Origin: Dyadobacter linearis
Lineage (GTDB): Bacteria; Bacteroidota; Bacteroidia; Cytophagales; Spirosomataceae
Direction of reading: 5' to 3'
Length of the DNA: 64,000 bases
Assembly: GCF_907165045.1 (NCBI RefSeq)
Contig: NZ_CAJRAU010000002.1
Coordinates: forward strand, 558,001 to 622,000
The translations under genes and the position numbers were made by a program. Of the stretch, positions 19,365 to 29,000 are shown in pieces (position 1 is the stretch's first letter; the number at the start of each line of letters is the position of its first letter). A model generated the notes under the pieces. It ran no database searches. It was not told where the DNA came from and was given only the letters and a program-made list of their open reading frames with translations.

Positions 19365-20192
19365 ATGGAAGTAAAAACACACCTGTTGCACCCGGCGCTC
19401 CATGAATATGTACTTAACATATTGACGGTAGATTTGACGCTGATGGATGGAGTTAGTGAGGTGGTAACACCCTTTCCGCCTTCGCCTTTTCAATCATTGA
19501 TGTTTTATTGCAATGATCCTGTATCGATGGGCCGTCTCGGGTTAGCGAGTTTTGAAGTGCAGCCACTTGTTTTGCTTACCGGTCCCCAGCTTTCCCGTGT
19601 AAATGTCAAAGTGCACAAACGTCTCAGGTCGGTACGCGTTGACTTTCTGCCGGGCGCCATGTACCGCATCTTGAACGTTCCTATGCACAGGTTGGCTGAT
19701 AGCGGGTTTGATGCACTGGATTTTTTTGATGCCGAAATGCGAAGCGTCAATGAGCGCTTACAAAATATAGGCAACGTACAGGAAGGTAAAAATATAGTCG
19801 AAGAATTCCTTTTAAAAAGGGTAGTCGGTCTCAGAAAGGCGTTGCCCTTTGATGCTGCCATTCGCGCGCTTCTGGCAACTAATGGTGCAATGTCTATTGA
19901 GAAGACGGCGTCACTTTCCTGTCTGAGCTTAAAACAATTTGAAAGGACATGTAAAGAAAGAATAGGCATGAACCCGAAATTCTATGCCCGCATTTTAAAA
20001 TTTTCCAAAGCATACAGGCTTCGGGAAGATTTCCCCCAAATCAGCTGGTTACAAATAGCGCACGAAGCAGGATACTTTGATCAAATGCACATGATCAGGG
20101 ACTTCAAGATCTTTGCCGGGGTAAATCCTTCTAGGATAGAACAAGAACTGCTTTCAACGCCGCTACGTATGCAAAAGGACATTCGTTACTGA
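19365..20192 (+). CDS. AraC-family transcriptional regulator
   Basis: A 275-residue cytoplasmic regulator. The N-terminal half (about 1-150) is a cupin-like sensing domain of the kind found in many Bacteroidota AraC proteins (HPALHEYVLNI, VRVDFLPGAMYRIL). The C-terminal HTH_18 domain covers about 165-262, with two helix-turn-helix units (SIEKTASLSCLSLKQFERTC and SWLQIAHEAGYFDQMHMIRDF, followed by the typical GVNPSRI). The gene is 64 bases upstream of a secreted HELGH protein on the same strand, so it might control it. The ligand is unknown. Confidence 0.88.
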   Translation: MEVKTHLLHPALHEYVLNILTVDLTLMDGVSEVVTPFPPSPFQSLMFYCNDPVSMGRLGLASFEVQPLVLLTGPQLSRVNVKVHKRLRSVRVDFLPGAMYRILNVPMHRLADSGFDALDFFDAEMRSVNERLQNIGNVQEGKNIVEEFLLKRVVGLRKALPFDAAIRALLATNGAMSIEKTASLSCLSLKQFERTCKERIGMNPKFYARILKFSKAYRLREDFPQISWLQIAHEAGYFDQMHMIRDFKIFAGVNPSRIEQELLSTPLRMQKDIRY

Positions 20193-20235
20193 GAAAATGT
20201 CGATTTTATACTAGGCACAGGGTCAACTTGTAAGA

Positions 20236-20243
20236 TAGTTTTG
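20236..20243 (+). promoter_or_regulatory. Candidate -7 element of the HELGH gene
   Basis: TAGTTTTG matches the Bacteroidota -7 consensus TAnnTTTG exactly and lies 13 bases before the ATG at 20257, implying a very short leader. No good -33 TTG is seen, so confidence is limited. Confidence 0.4.
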
Positions 20244-20256
20244 TGATAAAAAGATC

Positions 20257-21153
20257 ATGAAAACATCTCATCTGGCATTATTTATCGCGTGCTTTCTTCT
20301 CATTTGCAATCCTGTAAATGCACAGTCTTATGAAGGATTGACGCATTTGAAGGGACTTAAAACAGATACTTATTACAGTAGCGGGTCGGAAGCAAAGGCC
20401 AGGCGCATGGCCCAGCAACTCGATAACGTGCAAGCATTCTACACCGAGCTGTTACAATTTACGCCAACAGTAACCCTTCTGATACTCTCGCCGGGTGATT
20501 GGAAAAACTTCACCAAATTTCCTTTTTACGGTATGCCTCATTATACCAGCAATAAAACGCTGATAGTGGCTGCCGAAAACAATGATCACTGGAAAAGCAT
20601 GGTTCCAGCTACTGACAAAATTCCAGCCATATATGCCGGGCCCGTTAAGGAAGCCTATACAGATAAGAATGGCGGACTGAATATGGAGCCATTCTTTGAC
20701 TTGCTGGCAATTCATGAACTAGGTCATGCTTATCATAACCAGGGCGGTTTGGTCATGCAGCGCAGGTGGATGGGCGAGTTATTTCCAAACATTTTGCTTC
20801 ATACTTACATTGCTGAAAAGGAGCCTGAGCTTTTGAATGCGCTGACTACATTTCCTAAAATGGCCGTTGCAACCACTGACAGGTCTACATTAAAATATAA
20901 CACACTGCAAGAGCTGGAAAAAAATTATAGTCAGATAGGGCCAAATTACCCGCAAAACTACGGTTGGTACCAGTGCCGCTGGCATATTGCCGCAGGCGAA
21001 ATCTATGACGCGAGCAGTACTGATGGCCTTAAAAACTTATGGAACGCACTAAAAACCCAAAGAGAGATTTTAGGTGATCCCGAATTGGCTGAGTTACTTG
21101 GTAAAAAGGCGCATAAAAGCGTTGCAGATGTCCAGCTGAATTGGGATAAATGA
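20257..21153 (+). CDS. Secreted HELGH metallopeptidase-like protein
   Basis: A 298-residue exported protein with a clear signal peptide (MKTSHLALFIACFLLIC ... NAQS). A HELGH zinc motif lies near residue 152 (LLAIHELGHAYHNQGG), as in gluzincin-type peptidases; a downstream Glu as third ligand is not certain. The rest shows secondary-structure-like variation (FTPTVTLLILSPGDWKNF; NYGWYQCRWHIAAGEIYD) without a named domain. Many such proteins are annotated only as hypothetical or peptidase-like. It converges with a hydroxyisourate hydrolase gene 24 bases away. Confidence 0.75.
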   Translation: MKTSHLALFIACFLLICNPVNAQSYEGLTHLKGLKTDTYYSSGSEAKARRMAQQLDNVQAFYTELLQFTPTVTLLILSPGDWKNFTKFPFYGMPHYTSNKTLIVAAENNDHWKSMVPATDKIPAIYAGPVKEAYTDKNGGLNMEPFFDLLAIHELGHAYHNQGGLVMQRRWMGELFPNILLHTYIAEKEPELLNALTTFPKMAVATTDRSTLKYNTLQELEKNYSQIGPNYPQNYGWYQCRWHIAAGEIYDASSTDGLKNLWNALKTQREILGDPELAELLGKKAHKSVADVQLNWDK

Positions 21154-21177
21154 CATTCCAGGCCATAGATGGGTAGG

Positions 21178-21588
21178 TTAGTTGCCCCTGTAAGTAGAAT
21201 AACCGTAAGCCGAGAGTGTGATTGGTACATGATAATGCTTGCTGTCTTTAATTTCGAAGACCACTTCGATGAATGGATAAAAACTATTTGTGTTTTGGCT
21301 CTTAAAATAATCAGCTGTTAAAAAAGTCAATTTGTAAATGCCTTTATTATCGGCTTTTTCTGAACTTAGAAAGTCTGAGATCCGGCCATTGGCATCCGTC
21401 ACTTTCTCGTCAATGACCGACCAAGTTTTTTTATCAGAGTCCATTTTTTCAAGTCGAATAGGTACACCTGATGCCGGCGTGCCCTTAGATATGTCAAGGA
21501 TATGACTTGATAACTGAAACGTTTTTGCCTGCGAGTGAGCCAGTGTAGTGCTCAGGATAAGACCCAGCGTAAGAAGTAAGTTCCTCAT
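21178..21588 (-). CDS. uraH: Exported 5-hydroxyisourate hydrolase (transthyretin-like)
   Basis: A 136-residue protein with a signal peptide (MRNLLLTLGLILSTTLAHSQ). The mature part is a complete transthyretin-like HIUase: SHILDISKGTPASGV near the start, DANGRISDF in the middle, and HYHVPITLSAYGYSTYRGN at the end. The last corresponds to the family's YRGS signature with N for S. The enzyme turns 5-hydroxyisourate into OHCU in urate breakdown. Export is unusual for a purine enzyme but is seen in Bacteroidota. A GlcG-like remnant ends only 2 bases upstream, suggesting that the pair was once one operon, probably under the nearby Crp-type regulator. Confidence 0.88.
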   Translation of the reverse strand: MRNLLLTLGLILSTTLAHSQAKTFQLSSHILDISKGTPASGVPIRLEKMDSDKKTWSVIDEKVTDANGRISDFLSSEKADNKGIYKLTFLTADYFKSQNTNSFYPFIEVVFEIKDSKHYHVPITLSAYGYSTYRGN

Positions 21589-21590
21589 TT

Positions 21591-21754
21591 TTAAGGTTGG
21601 TTAAGTTCTGTAAAAATTCCCGCCTGCTGAATGCTGGCGGATTTTGCAATCAAATCATCATTCTCAGGGCTACCGCCACCTGCAACGCCAATGGGGCCTG
21701 CGCAATCAAAGCAGTTGGAAGTAGAAGAAGTAATATTAACAGTCTGATTGTCAT
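21591..21754 (-). pseudogene. GlcG/HbpS-like protein remnant with internal deletion
   Basis: The ATG at 21752-21754 opens a good signal peptide (MTIRLLILLLLLPTALIAQ). After that, the frame giving the family-like tail is shifted: CAGPIGVAGGGSPENDDLIAKSA ... stop at 21591. GGSPENDD followed by IA is the end of the GlcG/HbpS haem-binding fold. So the two ends of the gene remain and the middle (about 100 residues) is missing, with a frame change at the join. Its stop is 2 bases from the start of the HIUase gene. The in-frame reading from the ATG ends much earlier. Confidence 0.55.
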
Positions 21755-21814
21755 TATTTTTTTTTGCAAAACTACAACTTCAATCTTCCCTGAATGTTGA
21801 CCTATGTCAACGTT

Positions 21815-22411
21815 TTAAAGCCTTGATTTTGCACGGCTCAGCGTAGATGGAGAAATTCCCAGGTAGGAAGCGGCCATTTTGTTGGATACCCGAAGCAAGA
21901 AGTTAGGCTGAGACGCGATGACCCACCTTACTTTTTCAAGCGCATCAAACCCCTGGAAGCCATAAATACGTTTTTGAGCATTCACAAATCCAATTTCAAG
22001 TATTTCCCTGTAAATGTTGCTGAACTCGCTGGTGGTGTCTACAAGTTGGAAAAAGTCTTTACGGGATATAGCGAGCAGTTCTGATTTTTCAATTGCCTGC
22101 AAATACTCTAATGCAGGCTTCTGATCTATGAAACTTGGAAGAGCAGTGGCAAACATGCCTTCAAAGGCAAAATAACGGGAAGTTTCAATTCCCGCATTGT
22201 TTACCGTAAAGAGCCGAAGACAGCCGGAATTTATAAAGTAGTGCGTCTTGCAAACCTCATCATAACTGATAAGTATCTCGTTGCGGGAAACTTTTACCGC
22301 CTTAAAACATGACAGAATGCTTTGTAATCTTTCTTCGTCAATTTCATATTTACGCACCAGATAAGTCGCAAGAGGCTGATAAATGGCGGGTAATGAATTT
22401 ATAGGCTGCAT
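21815..22411 (-). CDS. Crp/Fnr-family transcriptional regulator
   Basis: A 198-residue regulator: cyclic-nucleotide-binding-like beta-roll (about 25-120; ILISYDEVCKTHYFINSGCLRL), dimer helix (about 120-150) and a short C-terminal winged-helix part (NKMAASYLGISPSTLSRAK, recognition helix STLSRAK). The cysteine iron-sulfur ligands of FNR are not present in the usual pattern. It lies upstream of and in the same direction as the GlcG-like remnant and the HIUase gene, 60 bases away, and is the best candidate for their regulator. Confidence 0.88.
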   Translation of the reverse strand: MQPINSLPAIYQPLATYLVRKYEIDEERLQSILSCFKAVKVSRNEILISYDEVCKTHYFINSGCLRLFTVNNAGIETSRYFAFEGMFATALPSFIDQKPALEYLQAIEKSELLAISRKDFFQLVDTTSEFSNIYREILEIGFVNAQKRIYGFQGFDALEKVRWVIASQPNFLLRVSNKMAASYLGISPSTLSRAKSRL

Positions 22412-22681
22412 GATTACAAGGCTAGCTTAATACCAGATACCGACGGGTAGTGAGATATAAATTAGATTGGAAGGAATTTGGTCATAGTTTACTGTATTTG
22501 GTTTGGTAGGTATATGTTCCTTCCAATTTATATTGCCAGCTTAGGCGAGAGTTTGGATTTTGGCGGGCAGGCAGTGTATGCAGGGGAGACCGGAGAGGTT
22601 TTGCTCACCAGAATCGCTTTAACTTATTGTATAACAACCTGTTTACGTCGTAAACATCTTGTGCTGTAACGGCTTGCAAGA

Positions 22682-23722
22682 CTACTTTTGTTCGACTTCA
22701 TCTGCGGCAATGAATTTCTTTGCTGCTTCGAAGTCAACGGCTTTAATTACGCCGGCTTTATCCACAAGGAGTAAGTAAGGAACTGATGAAATACTAAAAT
22801 GCCGTGCAGCAGGTCCTTTAGAACCTTTTAGATCGGAAAGTTGGGTCCATAAAAGTCCATCTTTTTTTATTGCCGCTAGCCAAGCTGCTTTGTCAGTATC
22901 AATAGAGACGCTAAAAAAATCGACTTTATTGAGATCAATATTCTTGTATACTTTAACAAGATCTTTGTGTTCCAACCTACATGGGCCACACCAGGAAGCC
23001 CAGAAATTGATCAGGCTATATTGCTTGGTCTGACTTGGAATAATTGTTGCTTTTCCACCTGTGTTAGAAATACTTATTTTATTGATTTTCTTTCCAATTG
23101 CGTTTGCTTCATTTCGTTCAAGTGCTTTCTTTAAACTCTTTCCTTCATCTGAACTCTTCAACTCAGCTGACAATGCATTAAATAGAGTTTTGCTGCTACC
23201 AATTCCCAAGTAATCGTTATGTAATTGGAGCAGAGTAAGTGATAAGTAACTGCTTGTATGAGTTGAAACATACCCGCGCACAAAGTCTGCCTTTTTTTGG
23301 TTGATCATGGACTCGGACAACCCAAGTTTACTGTAACCGTTCATGGTATTCACTGCCATTAAATAATCCTCAGATTCTCTGTTGCCGGAAACAGCGGTTG
23401 GCTGGATAAGCCTTTTGTCGATATCCTCATATTTCCTTCGTTCAAATTCAGCTCGAATCGTATCAGCTGTTAACCACATTCCTAACCCAGCATGGGATTG
23501 TGAGGTGCTGACAACAGCCAAAACAGGGTGCGCCAGACTCTCCGAAAGCTTAAATACACCATCTTTTAGAGGAACGTTAAAAACACGGCCATCGTAAATC
23601 ATCACCCGTGCTGTCCGGCAAGTGTCAGGGTTGGAAATCCGTCCGATTACAGTGAAGCGACCAGACTGTGCAAAAAGACTTTGTACTGAGAGAATATAAA
23701 AAATGATATACCAGTGTTTCAT
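22682..23722 (-). CDS. TlpA/ResA-like thioredoxin with N-terminal DUF4369-like domain
   Basis: A 346-residue periplasmic protein: signal peptide (MKHWYIIFYILSVQSLFAQ), an N-terminal beta domain (about 22-120), a helical linker (about 120-210), then a thioredoxin fold with active-site WCGPC (NFWASWCGPCRLEHKDL) near residue 240 and a cis-Pro block VPYLLLVDK. Such proteins are AhpC/TSA- or TlpA-family thiol-disulfide reductases of the envelope, common in many copies in Bacteroidota. No operon partner is seen. Confidence 0.9.
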   Translation of the reverse strand: MKHWYIIFYILSVQSLFAQSGRFTVIGRISNPDTCRTARVMIYDGRVFNVPLKDGVFKLSESLAHPVLAVVSTSQSHAGLGMWLTADTIRAEFERRKYEDIDKRLIQPTAVSGNRESEDYLMAVNTMNGYSKLGLSESMINQKKADFVRGYVSTHTSSYLSLTLLQLHNDYLGIGSSKTLFNALSAELKSSDEGKSLKKALERNEANAIGKKINKISISNTGGKATIIPSQTKQYSLINFWASWCGPCRLEHKDLVKVYKNIDLNKVDFFSVSIDTDKAAWLAAIKKDGLLWTQLSDLKGSKGPAARHFSISSVPYLLLVDKAGVIKAVDFEAAKKFIAADEVEQK

Positions 23723-23990
23723 AGTTGTATCGTTTTGTTTACAAGATACTTAATACGCAATTATACATTGATATGTGACAGTCGCATGTGATATCCTCCC
23801 AATTCTCGGCATAACAGGTGGTGGGATCGATGGAGAACGCCCGACAATCTAGGGTAGAATTTTAATGCTTCCTAAGTCTGCAACGGGAACTTCGTAATTG
23901 GATGATACACGGAATGAATAAAACTTTTCTTTTAGCATAAATTGGGTTTGCGACCAAGATTTACTTATTTAGTGATCTTTTCACTCAATT

Positions 23991-24596
23991 ATGAAATCAG
24001 CGTCCACTAATCCCGAAGACCTTTTGCTTTGGCAGGATTTCTTGGACGGTGACGTACAAGCGTTCGAACGGCTGATGTCAGGTAATTTCCGCCTGCTATT
24101 CAGATATGGATGCAAATTTTCCAAAGACCAGGAGTTTGTAAAAGATAGCATTCAGGACCTTTTCATGGCTTTATGGGAGAGGAGAGCTAATCTGAATCCC
24201 GATGCTGCGGTCAAGCCGTATCTGATGGCGTCGCTTCGACGACTGATGTTCAGGACGCGGCTTTCTGCCCGCAGCTGCGACGGGGAAACTTTACAGGAAG
24301 TAGACTATGATTTTTGCGTAGAATTCTCGGTAGAGGAACAGTTTATCGCCGAGGAAACGACGATCGCCAGGACCCGGCACATACAGGATCTGATTGGCAA
24401 ACTTCCCCAGCGTCAGAAAGAAGTGGTTTACCTCAAATTTTTCCAGGAGCTGAGCCGCGAGCAGATTGCCAAAGTAATGGCGATAACCCCCCAAACAGTT
24501 TCGAATCTTCTTCAAATTGCAATCCGGCAATTGAAACAGGGCAGGAAAGTAGCGTACATGCTGGCTGGCCTTCTGCATTTGCTCCTAATGCGCTGA
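23991..24596 (+). CDS. ECF-type RNA polymerase sigma factor (FecI-like)
   Basis: A 201-residue sigma-70 ECF factor. Region 2 covers about residues 20-85 (DLFMALWERR; VKPYLMASLRRLM), and region 4 about 135-190 (LPQRQKEVVYLKFFQELSRE, then a helix-turn-helix with ITPQTVSNLLQIAIRQLK). It is followed 108 bases later by an FecR-type anti-sigma and then an STN-containing SusC, the standard signal-transducing arrangement: the transporter senses substrate, FecR releases the sigma factor, and the SusC operon is transcribed. Confidence 0.93.
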   Translation: MKSASTNPEDLLLWQDFLDGDVQAFERLMSGNFRLLFRYGCKFSKDQEFVKDSIQDLFMALWERRANLNPDAAVKPYLMASLRRLMFRTRLSARSCDGETLQEVDYDFCVEFSVEEQFIAEETTIARTRHIQDLIGKLPQRQKEVVYLKFFQELSREQIAKVMAITPQTVSNLLQIAIRQLKQGRKVAYMLAGLLHLLLMR

Positions 24597-24704
24597 TTAT
24601 TACCCGATCTGGTATTTCTCTTCCTTTTTTTTAGAAATAATTCAAAATTTATTGGTATCCAGCCATGAAAATCGTCTATACTCATTTAGAGACAATCAAC
24701 TTGC

Positions 24705-25829
24705 ATGGACCAATACTCCGATTTTTCTATTGATGACTTCGTCTGGGACGACTATTTTCGTCAATGGATCTTGTCGCCTGATAAAGACAACACCCTTTTT
24801 TGGAATAACTGGATCAACGCCCATCCTGACATGGCGGAGAAGGTGGAAAGGGCCAGGGCTATTTTGCTTTTTATGCAGATCGAAGAGCCCGAAATCAGCG
24901 ATGAGGAGATCAGTAAAATTGTAAAAAGAACTATTGCCCACTATAACGGAGAAAATTCCCATATTCAAAAACTGCCCCGTCGAAGTATATCAGCGCCTTT
25001 CACGACCTGGATGCGATTTGCGGCATCTATTATTCTTATCACATTACTAGGCTGGACGGCCTATTCTATATTGGTCAACAAAAAGGAAAAGTCACAACTT
25101 GTACAACAGGAAACCACGAAGGGAAAAAGCTATTCTGTTGTTGAAAAAATCAATAGAACTGCCCGCACCATGGAGCTTATCCTGAGTGACGGCAGCCATA
25201 TTAGTCTTGCCCCAAAAGGTCGCGTGCGGTACAGCGAACCCTTCAACGAGGAAAGACGGGAGGTTTATCTTACGGGCGAAGCTTTCTTTGATATCAGGAA
25301 AAATCCCGATCAGCCGTTTCTGGTATTTGCGAATGGACTGATAACGAAGGTATTAGGTACCAGCTTTCGGGTAAATGCGTCCGGAGATAAGGGCGAGGTT
25401 ACCGTTGAGGTCAAAACGGGTAAGGTGGCCGTATTTGCGCAAGCCGACCCGCACGTATTCAAGAAATTGGAAGACAAATCACTGCACGGGATGATATTGA
25501 AGCCCAACCAGAAGATCATTTACGCCGGCAATGAGGTTAAAATGGTAAAAACATTGGTCGAAAAGCCCGAAATAGTCGTCTCCGTATCTGAAACTCCAAA
25601 ATTTGTCTTTGAAGATACCCCGGCAAGTGACGTTTTGAACACCCTGGGAAAGGCTTATGGCATTGATATCATTTATGATACCACGCTGTTGAAACACTGC
25701 CTGCTCACAGCTGTTCTTGAAGGGCTGACATTACACGACAAGCTGGACATCATTTGCAAGGCAGTCGAATCCAGTTATGAGATCGTCGACGGACAGGTGC
25801 TCATTCACAGCAACGGGTGCAAGAATTAA
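24705..25829 (+). CDS. FecR-family anti-sigma factor
   Basis: Protein of 374 residues: N-terminal cytoplasmic anti-sigma part (1-95), one membrane helix (about 101-123; MRFAASIILITLLGWTAY), periplasmic FecR domain (about 140-250; LILSDGSHISLAPKG; LTGEAFFDIRKNPDQPF) and a C-terminal DUF4974/STN-like domain (about 300-370) that contacts the STN domain of its transporter. It regulates the preceding sigma factor and senses the SusC protein encoded downstream. The ATG at 24705 gives MDQYSDFSIDDF. Confidence 0.94.
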   Translation: MDQYSDFSIDDFVWDDYFRQWILSPDKDNTLFWNNWINAHPDMAEKVERARAILLFMQIEEPEISDEEISKIVKRTIAHYNGENSHIQKLPRRSISAPFTTWMRFAASIILITLLGWTAYSILVNKKEKSQLVQQETTKGKSYSVVEKINRTARTMELILSDGSHISLAPKGRVRYSEPFNEERREVYLTGEAFFDIRKNPDQPFLVFANGLITKVLGTSFRVNASGDKGEVTVEVKTGKVAVFAQADPHVFKKLEDKSLHGMILKPNQKIIYAGNEVKMVKTLVEKPEIVVSVSETPKFVFEDTPASDVLNTLGKAYGIDIIYDTTLLKHCLLTAVLEGLTLHDKLDIICKAVESSYEIVDGQVLIHSNGCKN

Positions 25830-25891
25830 CCTATTTTATCACGCAATAACCTCTTAACGAACAGAAAACAGAAAGGTTAAACATAAAAAAA

Positions 25892-25921
25892 GAGCCGGTA
25901 ATGTTCGAGCATCACCGGCTC
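25892..25921. terminator. Strong hairpin between fecR and the STN-SusC gene
   Basis: GAGCCGGT and ACCGGCTC form an 8-bp stem, extended by ATG/CAT. The run of seven A bases lies before the hairpin on the plus strand, so the T-tract of an intrinsic terminator is on the minus strand, where no gene is annotated. On the plus strand it could act as an RNA-processing or stability element. A smaller hairpin (CCTCC/GGAGG, 25952-25967) follows. Confidence 0.5.
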
Positions 25922-26015
25922 CGAAATATCCCGATTGGTTCGTCGCCATTTCCTCCCTGAAAGGAGGCAGGGATTATTTTGCCGGATTTTTCAATCTAAC
26001 AAAACAATCAAATCT

Positions 26016-29000
26016 ATGAAAAAACCCTTTAAATACCGCCGGGTATTACTTTGGACGATGCGAATAACAATAACACAGCTGATGCTTGCGATCTTGTTCA
26101 TGGGTGCAGGGTATGCGCACAATAGTCTTGGGCAATCTCTTCTTTCTGAAAAAATTACGGTTTCCGCCAACGGCAGTGAAATCAGGAAAGTACTCACTCA
26201 GCTGGAAAAGCAGGTCGACGTCCGATTTGTATTCAGCTCGACGATCATTAAATCTACACGGAGAGTAACTGTTAATGCCAATGACAGACCACTTTACGAA
26301 GTACTGGATCAAATTCTGACACCGCTTGACCTGCAATATGAGATCTCGGGTAAAATCATTATCCTAAAAAGGCTAGAAGGCCCGGGAATGGAAGCGCCGG
26401 CTGAGCCAAAAGGCGTCAAAAGGCAGGTTTCGGGGAAAATATCGGATGAAAACAACCAGCCGCTACCCGGCGTAAGCGTAGTGATTAAAGGCACTCAAAC
26501 CGGCACAACCACCAATGTGGAAGGCGTTTTTCAACTGAATGTTGAAAGCGACGATGCGGTACTGGTGCTCAGTTTCGTGGGTTATGTGACCAAAGAAGTG
26601 CCTGTGGGCAGCCAGAGTGCAATCAATGTAACGATGGCACCGGAAGATCAGTCCCTTCAGGAAGTCGTGGTCGTAGGTTATGGTCAGGTAAAGAAAAGTG
26701 ACCTTACCGGCTCCGTATCGACCATTCCGGTCGACGAGATCAAAAAAGTAGCGGTGACTTCCATGGACCAGGCTTTGCAGGGTCGGGCAGCCGGCGTGCA
26801 GATCACGCAGAATTCAGGCGCGCCGGGCGGTGCAACGACGATCCGTATACGCGGAGGAAACTCGATCCAGGGGGACAATGAGCCGCTTTATGTGATCGAT
26901 GGTATCCCATTTAAAAATGACGTGTCCAACAGCGGCTCGAACTTCAACGTTCTGAGTACGCTCAACCCCAGCGACATTGAGTCGATGACAATCTTAAAGG
27001 ATGCCTCTTCTACGGCCATTTACGGTTCAAGAGGGGCAAATGGTGTGGTCATTATCACTACAAAAAGAGGGAAAGCAGGCCGATCGACAGTGACCCTGGA
27101 TGCTTTCTACGGTGTGCAAACAGTCCGTCGCAAGTATCCTGTACTGAATGCGCGGGAGTACGCACAGTTCGTGAACGACGCCAATACGAATGAAGGACGC
27201 AATCCGGTTTATACGCCCCAGCAAGTCGAAGCATTCGGCGAAGGTACCGACTGGCAGGAAGAGATTTTCCGCAGCGCACCGACCTACAACTACCAGCTTT
27301 CGATGAGTGGTGGTGATGACAAAACGCAGTACGCGCTTTCAGGGGGCTATTATAAACAGGAAGGCATCGTTACCAACTCGGACTTCGATCGTTACTCTTT
27401 CCGCGTGAACCTGGACCGGAAGCTTACCAACAAAATCAAGGTGGGTAACAGCCTCACGGTCAACCGTACTGTTACTAACCAGTCGCGCACAGATGGTGAC
27501 CTGGGCAGTGCGGGCCTTGTTACGATGGCCGCCCTGCAGTTTCCTTCGATCCTGCCCGTTTACAATCCGGACGGAAGCTATCTGATGAACCATCCGGCCC
27601 TTACTTTTACCGCAGATAACCCGGCTGCATTGGCGCGGGAAAGCAAGAATACAAATACAGCCTACCGTGTATTCGGAAATATTTTCGGTGAATATCAGAT
27701 CATCGAGGGACTGAACCTGAGAGTTGTTCTCGGTATCGATGGAATTATGCAGAAGCAGGATAGCTACCTTCCAAGAAGTGTTTCGAGTGGCTTGTCGCAG
27801 GGTGGGGTGGGTAGAGTTAATAACGGACAGTCGATTACCTGGCTGAACGAGAACCTGTTGACCTACACCAAAAATTTCAACAAACTGCATAATCTGACTT
27901 TGCTGGTAGGATATACGCAACAGGCCAACCGTACTGAGAACAGTTCTGCGGCCTCGCGTAATTTTGTGAATGATAATCTGGGTACAGGCAACATCGGTTC
28001 CGGTTCTGTCGCATTGATACCGTCGTCGGGCATTGGTACCTGGGGGCTGGAATCTTATCTGGGGCGTGTGAATTATGAGTTTAATGAAAAATACCTTTTA
28101 ACCGCATCCTTCCGTGCAGACGGTTCTTCCCGCTTCGGTGCTAACAAGCGCTACGGTTTCTTCCCGTCTCTTGCATTGGCATGGCGTGCTTCGGAGGAAC
28201 CCTTCATTAAGAACATTCAGTCAATCAGTGAATTGAAAGTAAGGGCCACGATCGGTTCGACAGGAAACCAGGATGGGATCGGTAATTATCCGGCTTACTC
28301 GCTACTGGGAACACAGAACTATGTATTTGGAAACAACGTATCGACGGGTATAGGGCCTAACCAGATCGCGAATCCGGACCTTTCGTGGGAAACAACTACG
28401 CAATCCGATATTGGTATCGACATAAGCCTTTTCAGAAACCGCCTGAGCTTCACGGCCGACGCTTACATCAAACGCACCCGCGACTTGCTCCTGAGTGTGA
28501 CGATCCCGAGTACTTCCGGCTTTTCCAGCGCGATCCAAAATCTTGGAAAAGTTGAAAACAGGGGAATTGAACTGACTATCACTTCTTACAATATCGATGG
28601 CGCGTTCAAATGGAAAACCGATTTTAACTATGCACTGAACCGCAACAAGGTACTTGACATTGGTGGCGCGCCGCAGATTTTCGCAGGTGGAGTGGCCAAC
28701 ATCGCGCAGAATGTTAATTCCGGCGTTATCCGGGTAGGGGAGCCGCTCGGGTCGTTTTTTGGGTACGAAACCGATGGACTTTATCAGACCGACGAAGAAC
28801 TGAAAGTCCTCGTAGATGCGAATGCACGCAAAATCGGCGACCGCAAATACAAGGACCTGAAAGCTGACGGCCGGATCGACGACAATGACCGTACCATCAT
28901 CGGTCGCGCGCAGCCGAAATTCATCGGTGGTATCAACAATACATTTTCGTACAAAGGCATTGACCTGACTGTCTTCTTCCAGGGTGTTTATGGAAATCAG

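Noticed and set aside
22478-22669. 63-codon plus-strand frame between the Crp-type and TlpA-like genes
   Set aside because: Composition is not protein-like, it has no family match that I can recognise, and it lies in a gap expected to hold the Crp gene's promoter.
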